Source: Opisthorchis felineus (Eukaryota > Platyhelminthes > Trematoda > Opisthorchiida > Opisthorchiidae). Taken from it: 64,000 nucleotides of DNA. Location: assembly GCA_004794785.1 (NCBI GenBank), contig SJOL01001501.1:556567-620566 (forward strand), read 5' to 3'. The translations under genes were made by a program, and so were the position numbers. Of this stretch, positions 1 through 13,400 are shown one piece after another. Below the pieces are notes generated by a model, which was given only the letters and a program-made list of their open reading frames with translations, had not been told where the DNA came from and ran no database searches. Positions within the stretch are counted from its first letter, which is position 1, and each line of letters starts with the position of its first letter.

Positions 1-868
1 GCTCATTGAATTCACGAATAGCAAGACTAACTGTGTGAAAGCATTCCACATTGAGAGTTTAAGAGAAGAACCACATCTAGCGCAAAAGATGAACGGAATC
101 AGTCCATAAGATCAAGTCAGATAACCTGACTGTCAGCTAGATATCCAGAAAACGTATAAGGGCCATAAGGGAAGGATTCACGGAAATCACAATTTTCGAT
201 GGGTATTTCATTACTGCGAAGAATAACCACACCACCATTATCGTCATCCCCATCATCATCGGTATTACATAGTGAAGCTTAATTGCCACACAACCGTGGG
301 GAAAGAAGGTTGCAATAAAGAGTTGAAAGAACAGGGAAGGCGAAAAAAGTCTCGCGTTCTTAGAAATAATCATCAAGTATGAGGTGTCTACAACTTCGAA
401 AGGAAATGAAATGAATACATTTGAATGCCATACCGAAGTAAGCCTCCATCGACGCAAATGACCCAGCGTCCTTTGCGGACCTGATCTAACATTAGCCCAG
501 TGCGCAACGACAAGCAAACTTTAGCTATGCAGTCCGGTCGGTAAGTGAGAGTAATCATACCACTGAGATCGGCTGCGTGGAAAGATTTGAATCTGAAAGT
601 GGTCGGTGGTTGAACCTTCTCCATCGTATAAATCTATTTACGAACTTCTTTTGGACGCTCCTTCTGTAGGGTCACTGTGATTGGTCTTGACATGCCCCGG
701 TAGGACGGTCTTATCCAAACAGTGAAAACGTATTCATAGGAATGATAAGTCTTTGCTGCGACCTACATTTGTTTAACATGTATCCAATGAAGATGAACGA
801 AAAACTGGGAAAGTAACTGGGAAGGTACAATTAGAATAGGTCATTAGTACCAAAACATAGTCTCTTAC
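1..868. other. UNC79 intron 21, partial
   Basis: Minus-strand open frames at 137-517 and 388-624 were compared with the UNC79 segment expected next and did not match convincingly. The stretch is treated as intron; a divergent exon here cannot be excluded. Confidence 0.5.
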
Positions 869-1457
869 CAAAAGAGCAGTATTATTCAAGGATGCCAACT
901 GCGAAGCAGTGTACTGCGCAATAATCGAGTTTGAATCATTGAGCGATCCAACAAGACAACAAAACGCGTGAGCCAGTGCGGAGCGCAGCAAAGGGCTCTC
1001 ATTGCTAATCGCCGCTGCCGCAGCCATGGCTGATGCCCCGACTTTTCCATCACCAGTGGATGACACGTTTCCATGCCCCCGATTGAATCCACCTTTCCCG
1101 GTCAGCATACGACCTCCGGTTGCACGAGGTCGTGATGTGGGTCCAGAGGCAGCTGAGCGTCCAAACAGAGTCATTCCACTTGCGCTAGCCATACTTCCGC
1201 CAGAAAGGACACCGGTTATTTTAACGCCGGCGGCACCGCTGAATCCGCGAGACATTACTTGATGATCCAACTCACGCATTAGTACTGTAACTCGTTCGAT
1301 TGCGTCAAATCGAACACGCCAGTCATCGTGGCCGAACGCTGATTCGACTATTCGCCAAAATACTTTGGCTCCACCAGGCAGTAATATACAATGGAGTAGT
1401 AGTGGCACAGTCCAACTGGCCAAATGGGAAAGCTCCGATTTCAAAAGTCCCCAGAGG
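869..1457 (-). CDS. UNC79: UNC79 exon 21 (last exon in window)
   Basis: Contains [20 protein letters not shown] then [20 protein letters not shown], and later [20 protein letters not shown]. These match vertebrate LWRVVKSEFSQLSSLAVPLL, FNSKDWKMRFEAVEKVAVIC and LLKYSLAHAFCCFLTAVEDV. A roughly 75-residue Gly/Ser/Ala-rich insertion separates the two conserved parts. Acceptor CTTCGTAG, donor TTG|GTAAGA; phase 2 in, phase 0 out. The next exon was not identified within positions 1-868. Confidence 0.92.
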
Positions 1458-4400
1458 CTACGAAGTAACAATTGGGCAGGAGTACAGTGATTGGAAGCTA
1501 TCAAAAACACGTGGGATGAGGGTACTGTCTTTCAGGGCGATGTAGTGTCAATTTAAATACACACATTTCCAGGATTAGTAGTTTTCATCGTTCACTCGTC
1601 ACAATGCTGTGAGAGTGCTGGTTTACTGAAGTTCATGAACAGCCTACTTTGTTGATGTTTGAAAGCAGAAAACTACACCAAACAGGAAATCAGTACCAAG
1701 CTCATAGTTATATCGTATACAAGACAAGCAGGAAAAAATTATTGTGCAATCTGAGTAGGTTGCATATAGTCGTAAGGTCAATTTTCAGCAGTAATAAACA
1801 TTTTATCTTCTAATGTTGGACAAAAGAGAGCAAAGGCACAGTCACCTGTGTTGACAATTAAGCATAGCTTTTTATGGCTCCGAACTCGTCTTTCCACGTC
1901 ATCTTCCCGAATTCAGACACGCCAGGCGGTGACGTCAGCTCGTCAGCTGGGCTCCAAGGGCTACCTTTCTGAGTGAGCAACACAACACAAAAGCGTTATG
2001 TTTATCACTAGCCGTGATATATTTTCACCGTGGAATTTCGATACGGTTTACGGATCAGCTGAATCAAACTTGAGCCACGAAAACCGGAAATCACGCTACA
2101 CAAAATGCACTACAGTCGAAAATCTACATTTAATGGACTCACGCCAAAACTAACTCATTTAGAATTGACGTCATCAGAGTTCCTTTATTTTGTACGAGGT
2201 TCAGGCTCTTCGTCTCTGTGCCACAACCAGTAGCAGGCTGACGGTATTGATAGCAACAGTGATATGCTTTTCGTGCGATAAACCTCATCTGAACGGTTTT
2301 CAGACACGAAAGATATTCAAAGGATAATTTCACGAACAGTAGAAGGAGTCTGAGAAAGTGTGACCAGGTCACTTGAGGTAACAAGTTGTGCACGTTTTGG
2401 TGGAAATTGCGACCTAGAATATAGAGCAATCAGTTGCTTTATTACTGCGTATCAGATGATCACAGCTCAAATGAGTTGGTAAACTAAGCCACAACCAAAC
2501 TTACTTTGGAATGAGGTGGCAATGAACCAGGTAGTGGATGAAGTTGGCTTGCGCCATAGAGGTGGCTGTGCATGTCACAGGACATCCCGCAATTTGCGTA
2601 GCCCCATTACCTGAACCTCCAACTATGCTCATGTGGTGTAGCTTGGCTGTCCCTCCATTTCTGCCACCTGCTGTGGATTGAATAGAGGGGATAGAACTCT
2701 GAAGTCCAGATTTATCACTGGTCTCCGTCCGCGACAGCACCTGTTGTAAACAGTCTCCAACATGACACAAATAGGCAAGACATTCTAAGACACACTGCAG
2801 CACGATAGGATCTTTGGTGACACGAATGGTGTCGGTAGGGACATCTTGCTGGCTTGACTGTCCTGTGTTATTCGACACCGGATCAATGGTTTCAGATTCT
2901 GATGTGGGCTGCAGCTTCCGATGTTGCTGCAGAAACCGGACCAGAAGGTAGACGAAACGAATAACGGGAGGCATGGAAACGATGTCAATCGGACTGGGAT
3001 ATAACATGGGGTCCTCAATAATGGAAGGTGCTTGCGGTAGACTGTGTTGCTCGTTGACCTTTTGCATTATGCCAGTAACTCCCCAGCCTGTATACTCTGA
3101 AGCAATACATGAGAAGAGTAAAACACGGATGCATTGAGTTGCGTCTACTGAAACAGGCCTGGCGGATCATTTACCAATTGTGACCATACGGTTTCATCAT
3201 ATATCCACAGATCACATAGATGTGGAGCAGTGAACGGTACACGTACAAAATGACGGCAATTTACTTAGATTTGTGCCAACATACGAGGCAACAAATCAGA
3301 TACACTGCACCGGAGGCCAAAGCAACCTGACAAATTTGCAAACAGTCTGATGCTAGAACAACCAACAAATCCGCCTTCATCCAACTATTTTGACCATACA
3401 CCATTACCACTTATTCAATGTAGTTTGACCTACATGTTATACATGATTTTGTAGAGAACACTGAGTTGAAAAACCGGCAAAACACAAGACGTTTCTGGAG
3501 GGAATGCTGTGCAAATTCCCTGTAGCAACCAAGTTGCCCTGAAAATGAACCCCGATATTTGTGCGGTATCTGACTGGAAAACGAGTACAGATACCGTTAT
3601 GCCTACTATTTATTCCCAGATTGTCGAATATCAGCATTCAACCGATGTAGTACTAATGTAGTGTAAAAGGCTCCTTTTAGCTCCCGAGTGATGCTGAGCT
3701 ACAGTTTGGCTTCTGCGTGCCAGATAGCTCAGTGGTTAAGGTGCGAACTTACTGACCGGAAGGTCCGTGGTTTGAACTCAAGCCCGGCATCCAGAATGGT
3801 CCTGGCTAGGCTTGGACAACCTGGCAGTATCTAATTCCGTTTGCCCCCTTCGGGTGACATGGCAGCTAGACACCGAAAGGGCATTAAAGCTGAAAGACTA
3901 TCATCATTATTATTACTAGTTCTGTTTTGGTAAGTCATATAATATAACGGGACGAAAAATTTTTTTAGGAAACCTGGTTGTTTGGAATGTTTTACCCAAG
4001 GTTCACTTCTCTGTATGCTGAAAACCTACACAGCAAATACTTTGTCACATCATTCATGGGTCGAATAAATCATATTTTTAAGAAAATCACGATACAGAGG
4101 CTCTATACTTCTTGTCGAACAAGGCCTCAATCGGTCGACAAACAATATTTCAAACCACTATCTTCCGTTACGCTGCTTTTTTCAAAGAACCTAGACGAAA
4201 GCATTATGACCAACAACCTTTAAAACTTGGTTCTGTCAGACCCTGTGGAACTCTTCAAGTGCATTAGCTTGTCATTATTCACAACGTAACAATATGACAA
4301 GTAATTCTCTAAAAATATGCATCAGAGGGTTCAGTCATGAAGTGGTGAGATCCGAAATTGTTTTCACTTCTACAATATCTTCCGAGAAATGCATCCAGGT

Positions 4401-7400
4401 TGTTAACCATCGTGATACACGCAACAGTGGCTCGCATGCTTCCACGCAGATTTGTGCAAACATATGATCCTTTAATTTAATATATCACTTCACGGAAGAC
4501 CATTAGTGACCGTGTTAAGCTAGACGGCGTTTACTGGAACCCAAAATCCTAACTGTTGGTGTAGGAATCACACTTGGAATAAAATTTGGACTACATTTGA
4601 GCACCTAAGTTTTCCTTGCTTTGTACCAAATCTAGGTTTTCACATGTACTCCAAATTTCACTTTAATCTCCTGCAGGCTTTCAGATTTGCTAGAAGTAAC
4701 TTCATCGCTATATCTTGTAAAGCCTAACTAGGTCCTGTGGAAGGTTCTGAGAGTCCCCAAATCATCGTATAGGCGATTGGCTTATTCTGTTAGATCTCCC
4801 CTGCAGCCTGTTTGCACACGGACCTGATTTTGCACAAATAGCCTCGCCCTACGTTCGTTTCGTGGGGACAGGCGTATAGATTGGCGAATGGGGTGATTAG
4901 TTTCTCAGCTCTCGTCAACTGCTGTGACGGCACGTTTTTGAGATCAGAAGCGACGAATCTGTTTCGGCTGATCTCAATACCCTTTCACCTAAGTGTAGCT
5001 CATCGCAGGATATCAAGCGCACGAACTTCCTGTAACAAAATGTCGAGGTGTCTAACACTTCAGCGGTTTTAGACGTGCGCTGGAGTACCAGCAGCAGCTG
5101 TGGAAGTTTGGAACAAAACATATATTTATAGACGTGACAAACTACTCGTAAGGTTGCTGAAAACTCTTCGACAGCCCATGACCGGTTTCGCCCTTCTTGG
5201 TACTCACCAGGTATGCGCAGTCAGCGAGTTTCCGTCAACCTCGTTTTCTACTTGAACCCGAATTGCACGAACTTTGACAAATACGCTCATTTGCATACCA
5301 ATTTGGTTTTCACGGGCGACTCACCTGAAACCCAGCTGAATCTCTCTTTTATGATGGTAATGCTGGCCTGGTGCAGCACACTCAGTTGAAGAAGAACATC
5401 GTAAACGAGGATTCAGCTGTGCTTCAGGTGAATCTCCTGTGAAAACCAAATGGTTTGCAAATGAATGCATTTGTCGAAAATATAAACTTCCCATATAAAC
5501 GCAGTGGAACGTGGGATGCCGGCCAACCACATATAAGCAACCATATGTAAACAGCAATATAGACTGCAATCACTCGGCCAAATGCTGTTTCACTGTTTCT
5601 GGGCTTTTCAGCACTGATAACCTCCACTAGTTAGAAACAGCAGATGGACAGATGGACAGCAGATGACTTTGCAGAAAGGCGTAAAGATAATAGAAGAGGC
5701 GTGTATGTATGTTAATATGACTCTCTTCGAATGTCATAACAGTTTCTGAATTAAGTGACTCCAAATAATTGGAAATGATGTTCTAACAGTGTTTTTCTAT
5801 CTGGCTTGTTCGATTGTGTGCGAATGTCAAGATATCTCGTTCTGTTGTTGACGCCTAACACCGGCACCCTGCCCATTCCTGTCACTCCTTCGCAATAGAG
5901 TTTTCTTCAAAAATTGAGCGGGTCTGTAGCACATGTTAGTGATTATTTATTGCAAGATTTACGCAAGGAGTTTCGAAGCAGCAAGCGTCTTCTATCCATT
6001 CGACTAATCGGATCTTGACACGCCGCGATTTACCTAATCTTTTTCCATTGCTTATGTTGAGTTGTTTTATCAATTTTCCACTAGGAATCCTTCTCTGTGA
6101 CTTGCCACACCGAGTTCCTTGACACCATTCCTCCCGAAGTAAAGCGTCTGAAACTCTGCGTCCTTTCGTAAAGGCGCTATGCTACCAGATGCATCAAATC
6201 CTGAAGCACGGAGGTAGAGGAAGGTGTGAAATATCTCCACCTTTCACAATAGCATAGGGATACGGGATGCCATTAACCCATCTCAAAAAAATTACAACAC
6301 GACATTCTCATCTTAATATGAATTGTCTCAAATACCAAGTGACTTAATCAACCTACCCGGAAACTCCGCAGCAGCCGTGAGCGCTTCGACCGTGAACTCC
6401 ACTGTGGCCTTCGGCGCGGGCCTTACTGGAGCCAAGTGTTGACATATCAGCACGGCGTAGTTCATCCAGGTTAGCATATCGAGGCAATACATACATTCAG
6501 ACCTTGGGGGCTGAACCTCAGTGAAACTCTGGTGTGCATCCTGTGGTTGCGTTGGAGTTGGAAAAATGCAAGTTTCTAGACCCGCACAATAGAGTTCCTG
6601 TAGACCTTTCCTAGACATTGGTCCATCTTGACCCCAGTACAATTGAAGCATATCACCCAAAAGTTGGAGTAGGAGTTGAGGTGTTTCTTGTGTATACCCT
6701 CCATGCCCAACCGGATCATGCAGACGAAGCTGAAAAATAAGGGCCTGATTGATCACAAAGAGTGCCGGAAGTAAAGGAAGAAGGTCAAAGAGAGAGCTTG
6801 ATTCTAGCCGTAATCTCCATGACGTTTCTGAGACAAACCGCATCACTAAATATTTGTGGTTGATGAGTCATAACAAGCCAGCTGCGATGACGTTGCATTG
6901 GATATATATCGCTGATTTCTCCGAAGTGAGTTTAAACCGATCAGTAGCTAGCACTCAAAATGGTACGGATGATTTAGGAAGTTGTGCTCTGCGCTTATCC
7001 GTGCGTAATCTACTGACTGGCGCGTGTGATCCTTGCGAACACCTCCTCAGCCACTCTGACTGAAACTAATTGATTTTGGCTGATCTAAAGCATTTTATTG
7101 CCAATTTATTCCTATTTGGATGGAGATTTCACCTTTTAAGTGAAGCCTCTCCATATAGAAAAGCCGAGAAGCACTGCATAGACATTTCACCTCTATTGGG
7201 AATCATAAGTGGTGTGCACATCACAAAACTCCATAGTCTCGAGCCCATGACCTCCAGATTACTAGTTTGAACACTTAACGGTTGATCGAAAGTGCGATAA
7301 AATCACACTTAGACAGAATAAAGCGCCACTCATACTCCAATCACCGGATTCACATCACGTTGTCACACGCGTTGAGTGTATATTTATCGCAAATTTATTT

Positions 7401-10400
7401 AATATAAATGTAAGAATGTGTAATTCGCAGACTTTAGGAGGATTTTGAGCGATCCTCTAAGCTTATGAGTTGCAGGTTTCTGTCCGGTGCTACCCGGGAA
7501 CGTGGCCTTTCGACTCTCCAGAATAGTCTTGCACTCAAAAGTTTCGCCAATGTTAACCGAAATAGTCCACGTTAAATTGCCACAACTAAGAGCAATAGTG
7601 CATTTATCGCAAGGAATATATATTGGTCAGGAATTATTGTAGCTACTTAACAAGTGAACTGAGCGTGAACAGAGACTGGACCATCCCAATGTCAAGGATA
7701 AGCTATGGCCCAGACACAGATTAACCATTAGACAAACGATCCTCGCTACCTACGCCATACCAGTAGTAACGCACAAAAGCAAATCATGAGGTTGTTTTCG
7801 GGGAAATCAATGAGCTGCTACGGTCGTGTGAGGGTGAGTCCACAACGTAGCTGACTAACCACTTGTATCTAGGTATTAGTCAATATCCGCCTTGAAGCAT
7901 GCTGCTTCAGATGCCCCACAGGAACCTGAATGTGCACAATAAAGGAAATTCCTGATAGGGGTGAAGCAACTGCATTGTCTAGCTAATCACCCTGAAACGA
8001 TTTGGAAGTATCCACCTTGCTGAAAGACAACTAACCGGCTTGAGGGTGTAGTCTGAAAAGCAGAAGTTAAGCAGCGCCAATAATCTGCTGCAAATATGGA
8101 TGCGGACAGCGAAATCGTCAAAAGCCATAGAGCTAAAAGCCTAGAATGTCGCCCACATAGGTCGCTGTCCAAAGCACATGAGGACAAAGTTTCCAGACAC
8201 CCGAGGTACCACATTTATCCAACACCTCAATTGTACGTGGTGCTACAATAGATGGTGTCATTAAACACCAAGCCTCTTAAATGAAGTAACGGAGATTTTG
8301 GTTAAGAAGTCAGCCAGGATAACACAAAAATAAAGTATGGACTCGCCTGTCTATAGGCGATGTTCAGCATTTGAGCTAAGCATTCTGTCATCCGGTATTC
8401 ATGAGCCAAAGACCTCCTTCGCCTTGCTGTTTTCGAGGGTTCCGCAAGCTTTTCTGTCTTTCTTGGTGGTTGTGACTGAGTTCGGCTTGGGCGTTCATTG
8501 GTCTCATCACTCTCTGTTTTCCCGCTTGCTTGATTTTGTACAGAGTGTCCAGAATTTGGACGCTTTATATGAGTCCTAGTTTTGTGCGGCGTTCGGCACT
8601 TGGAAAATGATCGACGAGGTTTACGCAGAGTAGAGTCTTGGGGGGATTGTTGTTTGGTGGACAGCAACACGCGTGTTTCATCTGCCACATCTTCGTCCGA
8701 TTCTGTTTCGCTCTCAGCGGGGTCCCTTCGTCCAGAAGATTCCAAATTCAACTCCTTTGAATCTGTTCCAGACACACCCACTTCAGTTGTTCCTTGTTTG
8801 TGCGGCGGTCGGCTCCCTATATTCGTCGTTACCGAGATTTGCTTCGGAACTGATGCACTCCGAATACACTTGCCATCATCGGATAGGGCATCCTCGTCCT
8901 CCTCATAGTTATCGTTTTCAGGCAACAGTAATTCAGTTTGGAACCCTTCCACACCATTTCGGAACATGGTTAGGAGTTCCTTCATGGGAATGGGTACTTC
9001 AACACTCGTTAGAATCTTTAAACCAAACAGAAAACGTACGCAAAATACTGACGCATAATACGAAGCGGAAATTGAAGGAGCATTAGGATATATAGACCAG
9101 AAATAGTACAAAATTTGCAAATATTATAGAAGGAAATTATCAAGGAAATTAGTTCTGGAAAGAATGGACAGTTTATGACTGTTTTTGAGTTTGTGGAAAT
9201 CAAAGTATGGTTCATCTTATTCGAGTTTCAGATTCGTAACAAAATCCTAGATCAATGAAAGAAACAGAACCGAAGTCGAGCAAGATGGGTGGTTAGGTGT
9301 TCACAAAAAATTGTACATTTAGTAGTGATCGGGTTAAAAATAGATCGGAGATTATACGCATGTATATTTAAACACTACAGACTAGTTATATTCCTCACTG
9401 TTGTTATTCTTTCCAAGAAGCTCTCGTTTTGGCAGTGTGAAGATGTTTTCCATCAGCCATCGTTTATTTTATAATTGAACGTGCACCATATGTCAACGAA
9501 AGGGTTCGTGCTGAGCGCTGATCGGATCCGCAAGGTCACTGTGCACGATTGCAGCCCTCGAAATGTCAAAAGTCCCGTCTCCGACTTCCTGGAGACTGTT
9601 TATTGAGAGACCGTATTTGTTCGAAACACTCGTTTCCGTGCCTTATCCGTGCCTGAGGGGTTTACCTAAACGAACGCAGATGTGAACCTTTCGTCCTAGA
9701 TTTTTCAGATTCGTCCCAGTTTTCCCGGATGTTGTAACATGTCCTCGGCCTTTTTTGATAATCTGTTATCGCTCGCCCGAAATCGAACATCTTGGGAGGA
9801 TTTATTGAACGTCACTGTCCAGTGAAGGAATGTCATACGTTGATTGTTGGTGGACCTCACTCACCTTCAGGGTTCATCCTCGCCCTCCGGACCGATGCGT
9901 GTGAGAGCAAAATAGTTTGTAGCAACCAGTTTTTACCAGCGTGACTGTTATTGACGTGTGAACAATATTTCACTATTGTCCAGATGGAATACAGTACTCA
10001 TAAGAAAACTCTTTGGCACTCCAAGACTGGCTTTAACGGAAAATATCATCACCCAACTCTACCCAACATACCTACCCAACCGTGCACTGACGATATCTCC
10101 ACGATTGGTAACGAAGCACCTTTGAGCAAATTGTCAGGCTCAGCAAACCGATCAACAGCACCTGATCTACAACCAGCTTAGCTCATTTATTTTTGCGATC
10201 ATACTCTTAAAAACGATACTTGTAGTGGCGGGGTGGTTTTAGAACTCTCCGTACGAACTACCGAAGAAGAACGCTCATTTTTGGCTATACTTGCATATCA
10301 TAGATTACCGATCCTGTGACATAAAGCACAGACGTGTTGCACCTATTTCGCTTCCACCTGTTCCGAAACAGTTCTAGTCACTACTGTTTAAACCAAAGCA

Positions 10401-13400
10401 AAGGCAGAAACAGGGCTTTAGACTACGGTATCAAGTAAAAACGCTCCGTCTTCAACGCTGGAAGAGTAAGGTAAACCACCGCATTGTCACCACACTGGTT
10501 TAGTCCCATATTATTTCTTAATGGTCTACATAGTTTGGGATACCTTGCGAAAATAATTGCTGTGTTCGCGCCAGTTAATGGCGAAGAATTTTGCCCATTT
10601 TGACTACTTCGCAACCGTTCTGAAATTCCAGGATACAAGGTTGGAAGTTTCCTAAAGTTACTTAAATGAAGCGTTTTTCGGGAATTATTGGTCTGTCGGA
10701 TAGCAATGGTATTGTATACGGGCAATAATAGTACCATCGCAAATACCAACCTCCAACCAAGCAAGAGCCTGATCTTGCACAGACGGGGGTGTGCTGATGA
10801 AGCGTTCAGCTGCAAAGTGATAGACCTTCTGTGGCAGAAACGGGAACGGTCCGGCAGTGGCATCGAAAATTTTCCTGTGCAAATGAGAATAAAAAGCAGT
10901 GTATAGAGAACAGCAGCAGTCGAGTTCATTCAAGATTACTTTTTAAGGCATAATATAGGGTCTACCAATTAGGCTGGAAAGATATTTTGACATCTTGCGA
11001 CTTGTAATTGCATTACTACAGCATTCAAGTGAGGCTGCTTGGCACCTGGGATGTGAGGTGTTATGCTCACAGTGAGTGGACACATTCAACAGGGAATTAC
11101 TTACTGACATACAAATGGCAGATTATGAACGTGTCAATTTGTGACGGTAGGTGCACGAACACTCCAACTGATTACATCGCAGACTTCCACCTCAGCGCTC
11201 TGGGTTCAAAATCCCACATGGATGCCTTCAGATTAGCCGCTTGCGCAATTTGTTTTACCAATAAAGAGTTAAAAGAGACATTAACTTACGCATTAGGATA
11301 AATCCAAGAGCACGTAATAGGTAATAAGCAATCCGAGCGAGGTGATAAACTGATCAAGAATGTCTATCGGTTTGTTCCATGGCTGAGTACGTTTCACCAC
11401 CAACCACTGCTATTTCAGCAAAACGGATTTTGGAGCAGTATGTGTTATAATAGTATTAATTGGTAGAAAACTCGAAGGATCGTCGAGCCCTGTGAATTGA
11501 ATAAACAGGTGTTCACCAGCAAGATATGTGAAGCGTTTCTTTTGTCAGAAAATATGCAAGAACGCCACACCAACAGTTGTGTACTGATGAGGTTGGGGAA
11601 TATCAAATGTTCCAAGAATTTCATCAGATGGAAACTTAATTCTGCATTGGAAGTGCGGCGTCAAGCCCCTGTAATATCCATTAATTTCCGTCTCGCAGGC
11701 TCCCTTCGTTCGTCCTGGTGACGAACCAGATCTGAAGTTTGGAGACAGCAACGACAACGATAGGCTGAGGTAGCTCAGTCACACACAATACGTGTCAAGC
11801 TATCATCAAGCGGGAGGAGGTGTTCCACACAGTGAACTCAGTGGGATACAATCCAAAAGACGAGCCATGCGTTAGGTGAAAGAACTGCGTGAAAGATACT
11901 CAGAAATATCTGTCTACCATGCGTACGGTCCTTGGTCTACAAAATGGGGGACTAGTACCTTGTGAGTAGTTCGAGACACTGTAAGATATGGTTGGCGGTC
12001 CATACTGAAGCACCCTTTCAGCCAGTTTGTATTATCTACTTTCGTTTTGTAACTACTCCAGAATGGTATGGTAACTGTGACTTTCGTTCACTTCCCCCAT
12101 TTTTTAGCGACGAATAATGAAGGACACCACACATTAACTCACTCTTTCACACGCGCACACGTCTTGAAAACCCATCGCCTGAAAGACTGCATTTTACTTT
12201 GTCTGTCCTGATTCACAATCACATCCATTTTGTTCACCTTGTGGTTCGTTAGTCTAAGACTGATGTTAATTTGTTTGTCTACACAATTTGAATAGGATGC
12301 CAGTCGCTCGATAACGGCCCTGTAGGATGATTGAAAATTTGCGATTAACCACAATTCTGCCTTATCGGATCAGCGTGACTTTACCAGAAAATGTATACTA
12401 GTGTAACGGTGGGTACTACTGATGAGGCATGCGAGTAGTATGTGTGTTCTCGTAACTTCGCCTGTGAACAATTCGGAGTATTCCTCGACCACGGATTGTA
12501 CTGACGGCATGTTACAGGACGGAAGCTTTCGGACATGTAGCTCGTTCACGGCAGTGCTTGGGTAACCTTCAAGCTTGACTGCGCCATACTTGGTCACCAG
12601 TTTTCCCCGCTTGAGATCAACCACGGATTCTGTGCCCCTGAGAAAATCTGCTCCCAAAATTGTCTGCTCAATGTCTGGGCTGATAAGGAACTCGTGCTGC
12701 ACGGACCTGTCGCCTAGGCGCATTGAGTGCATTGACAATCCGTCAATTTTCAGTTGGTATCCACCCACTGCTCTTACGACTAGCGCGCACGGTTTGCATA
12801 CAGCTTCGTTCCCTCTCCGTCTCAGCGATACCCCTGCTCCCGTATCAATCAGACACAGCTCCTTCTTCCCGTCTATCTCGACAACGGCCTGTATGGTAGC
12901 CTGTGTGACTGCACTGATCGCAACCCACCCGGGAAAAGAGGAGTAGTCCAAAGTTTTATTATGTACAGGTGGTCGGGTATGAGGGCATTGATTCTTCCAG
13001 TGGCCATGCATGCCACACCTGTAGCATCGGCTCATTCGAGCGTGCCTCCGAGATTCCGTCTTGATTGCTGCAAGCTGTCCGGCAAGTTGGTCCACTTTGT
13101 TCTTCAGGTCCTCCACTGTTGACTCATCCCTGTTCTCCTGCGACTGCAACGTGGCCAGTGGCGCCTCGGCCAATTCCCGTGCCAGACGCACCAGGTGCTC
13201 CACACTCAACTGGCCAGTTGCTCTTGCCAACCGCAACTGGGCACGAAGCGCAGGGTGGACTCCCTCGACGAACTGTTCGGACAGCAACTGCTGGCGCGAT
13301 ACTCCGTCCAGTTCCGGCAAGGCCCGATCCAACAACTGCTGCAGGCTGGCGAAGAACACGGTCGGGTCACATCCAGGTTCCATGCTGGCCGTCTTGAATC

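Larger units (their letters stand above)
3097..6356. other. UNC79 intron 19
   Basis: 3.3 kb. Holds a tRNA-derived SINE (3714-3917) and the two-armed foldback element (5275-5477), both listed separately. Nothing else recognised. Confidence 0.85.

Noticed and set aside
137..624. Minus-strand frames of 126 and 78 codons as the next UNC79 exon
   Set aside because: Compared with the UNC79 segment expected after exon 21, neither shows a matching helix, and no clean AG acceptor in the right phase was found.
3714..3790. Functional tRNA gene
   Set aside because: A and B boxes are present but the ends do not pair as an acceptor stem. The sequence continues into a SINE body shared with the copy at 48571-48774.
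8337..9086. Plus-strand frames of 80-137 codons
   Set aside because: They are shadows opposite UNC79 exon 18.
12402..12440. CTGATGAG in the Ty3 LTR edge as a hammerhead ribozyme
   Set aside because: CTGATGAG is followed by a GCATGC hairpin but not by GAAA, so the catalytic core is incomplete; it reads better as a simple ACTAC/GTAGT hairpin.
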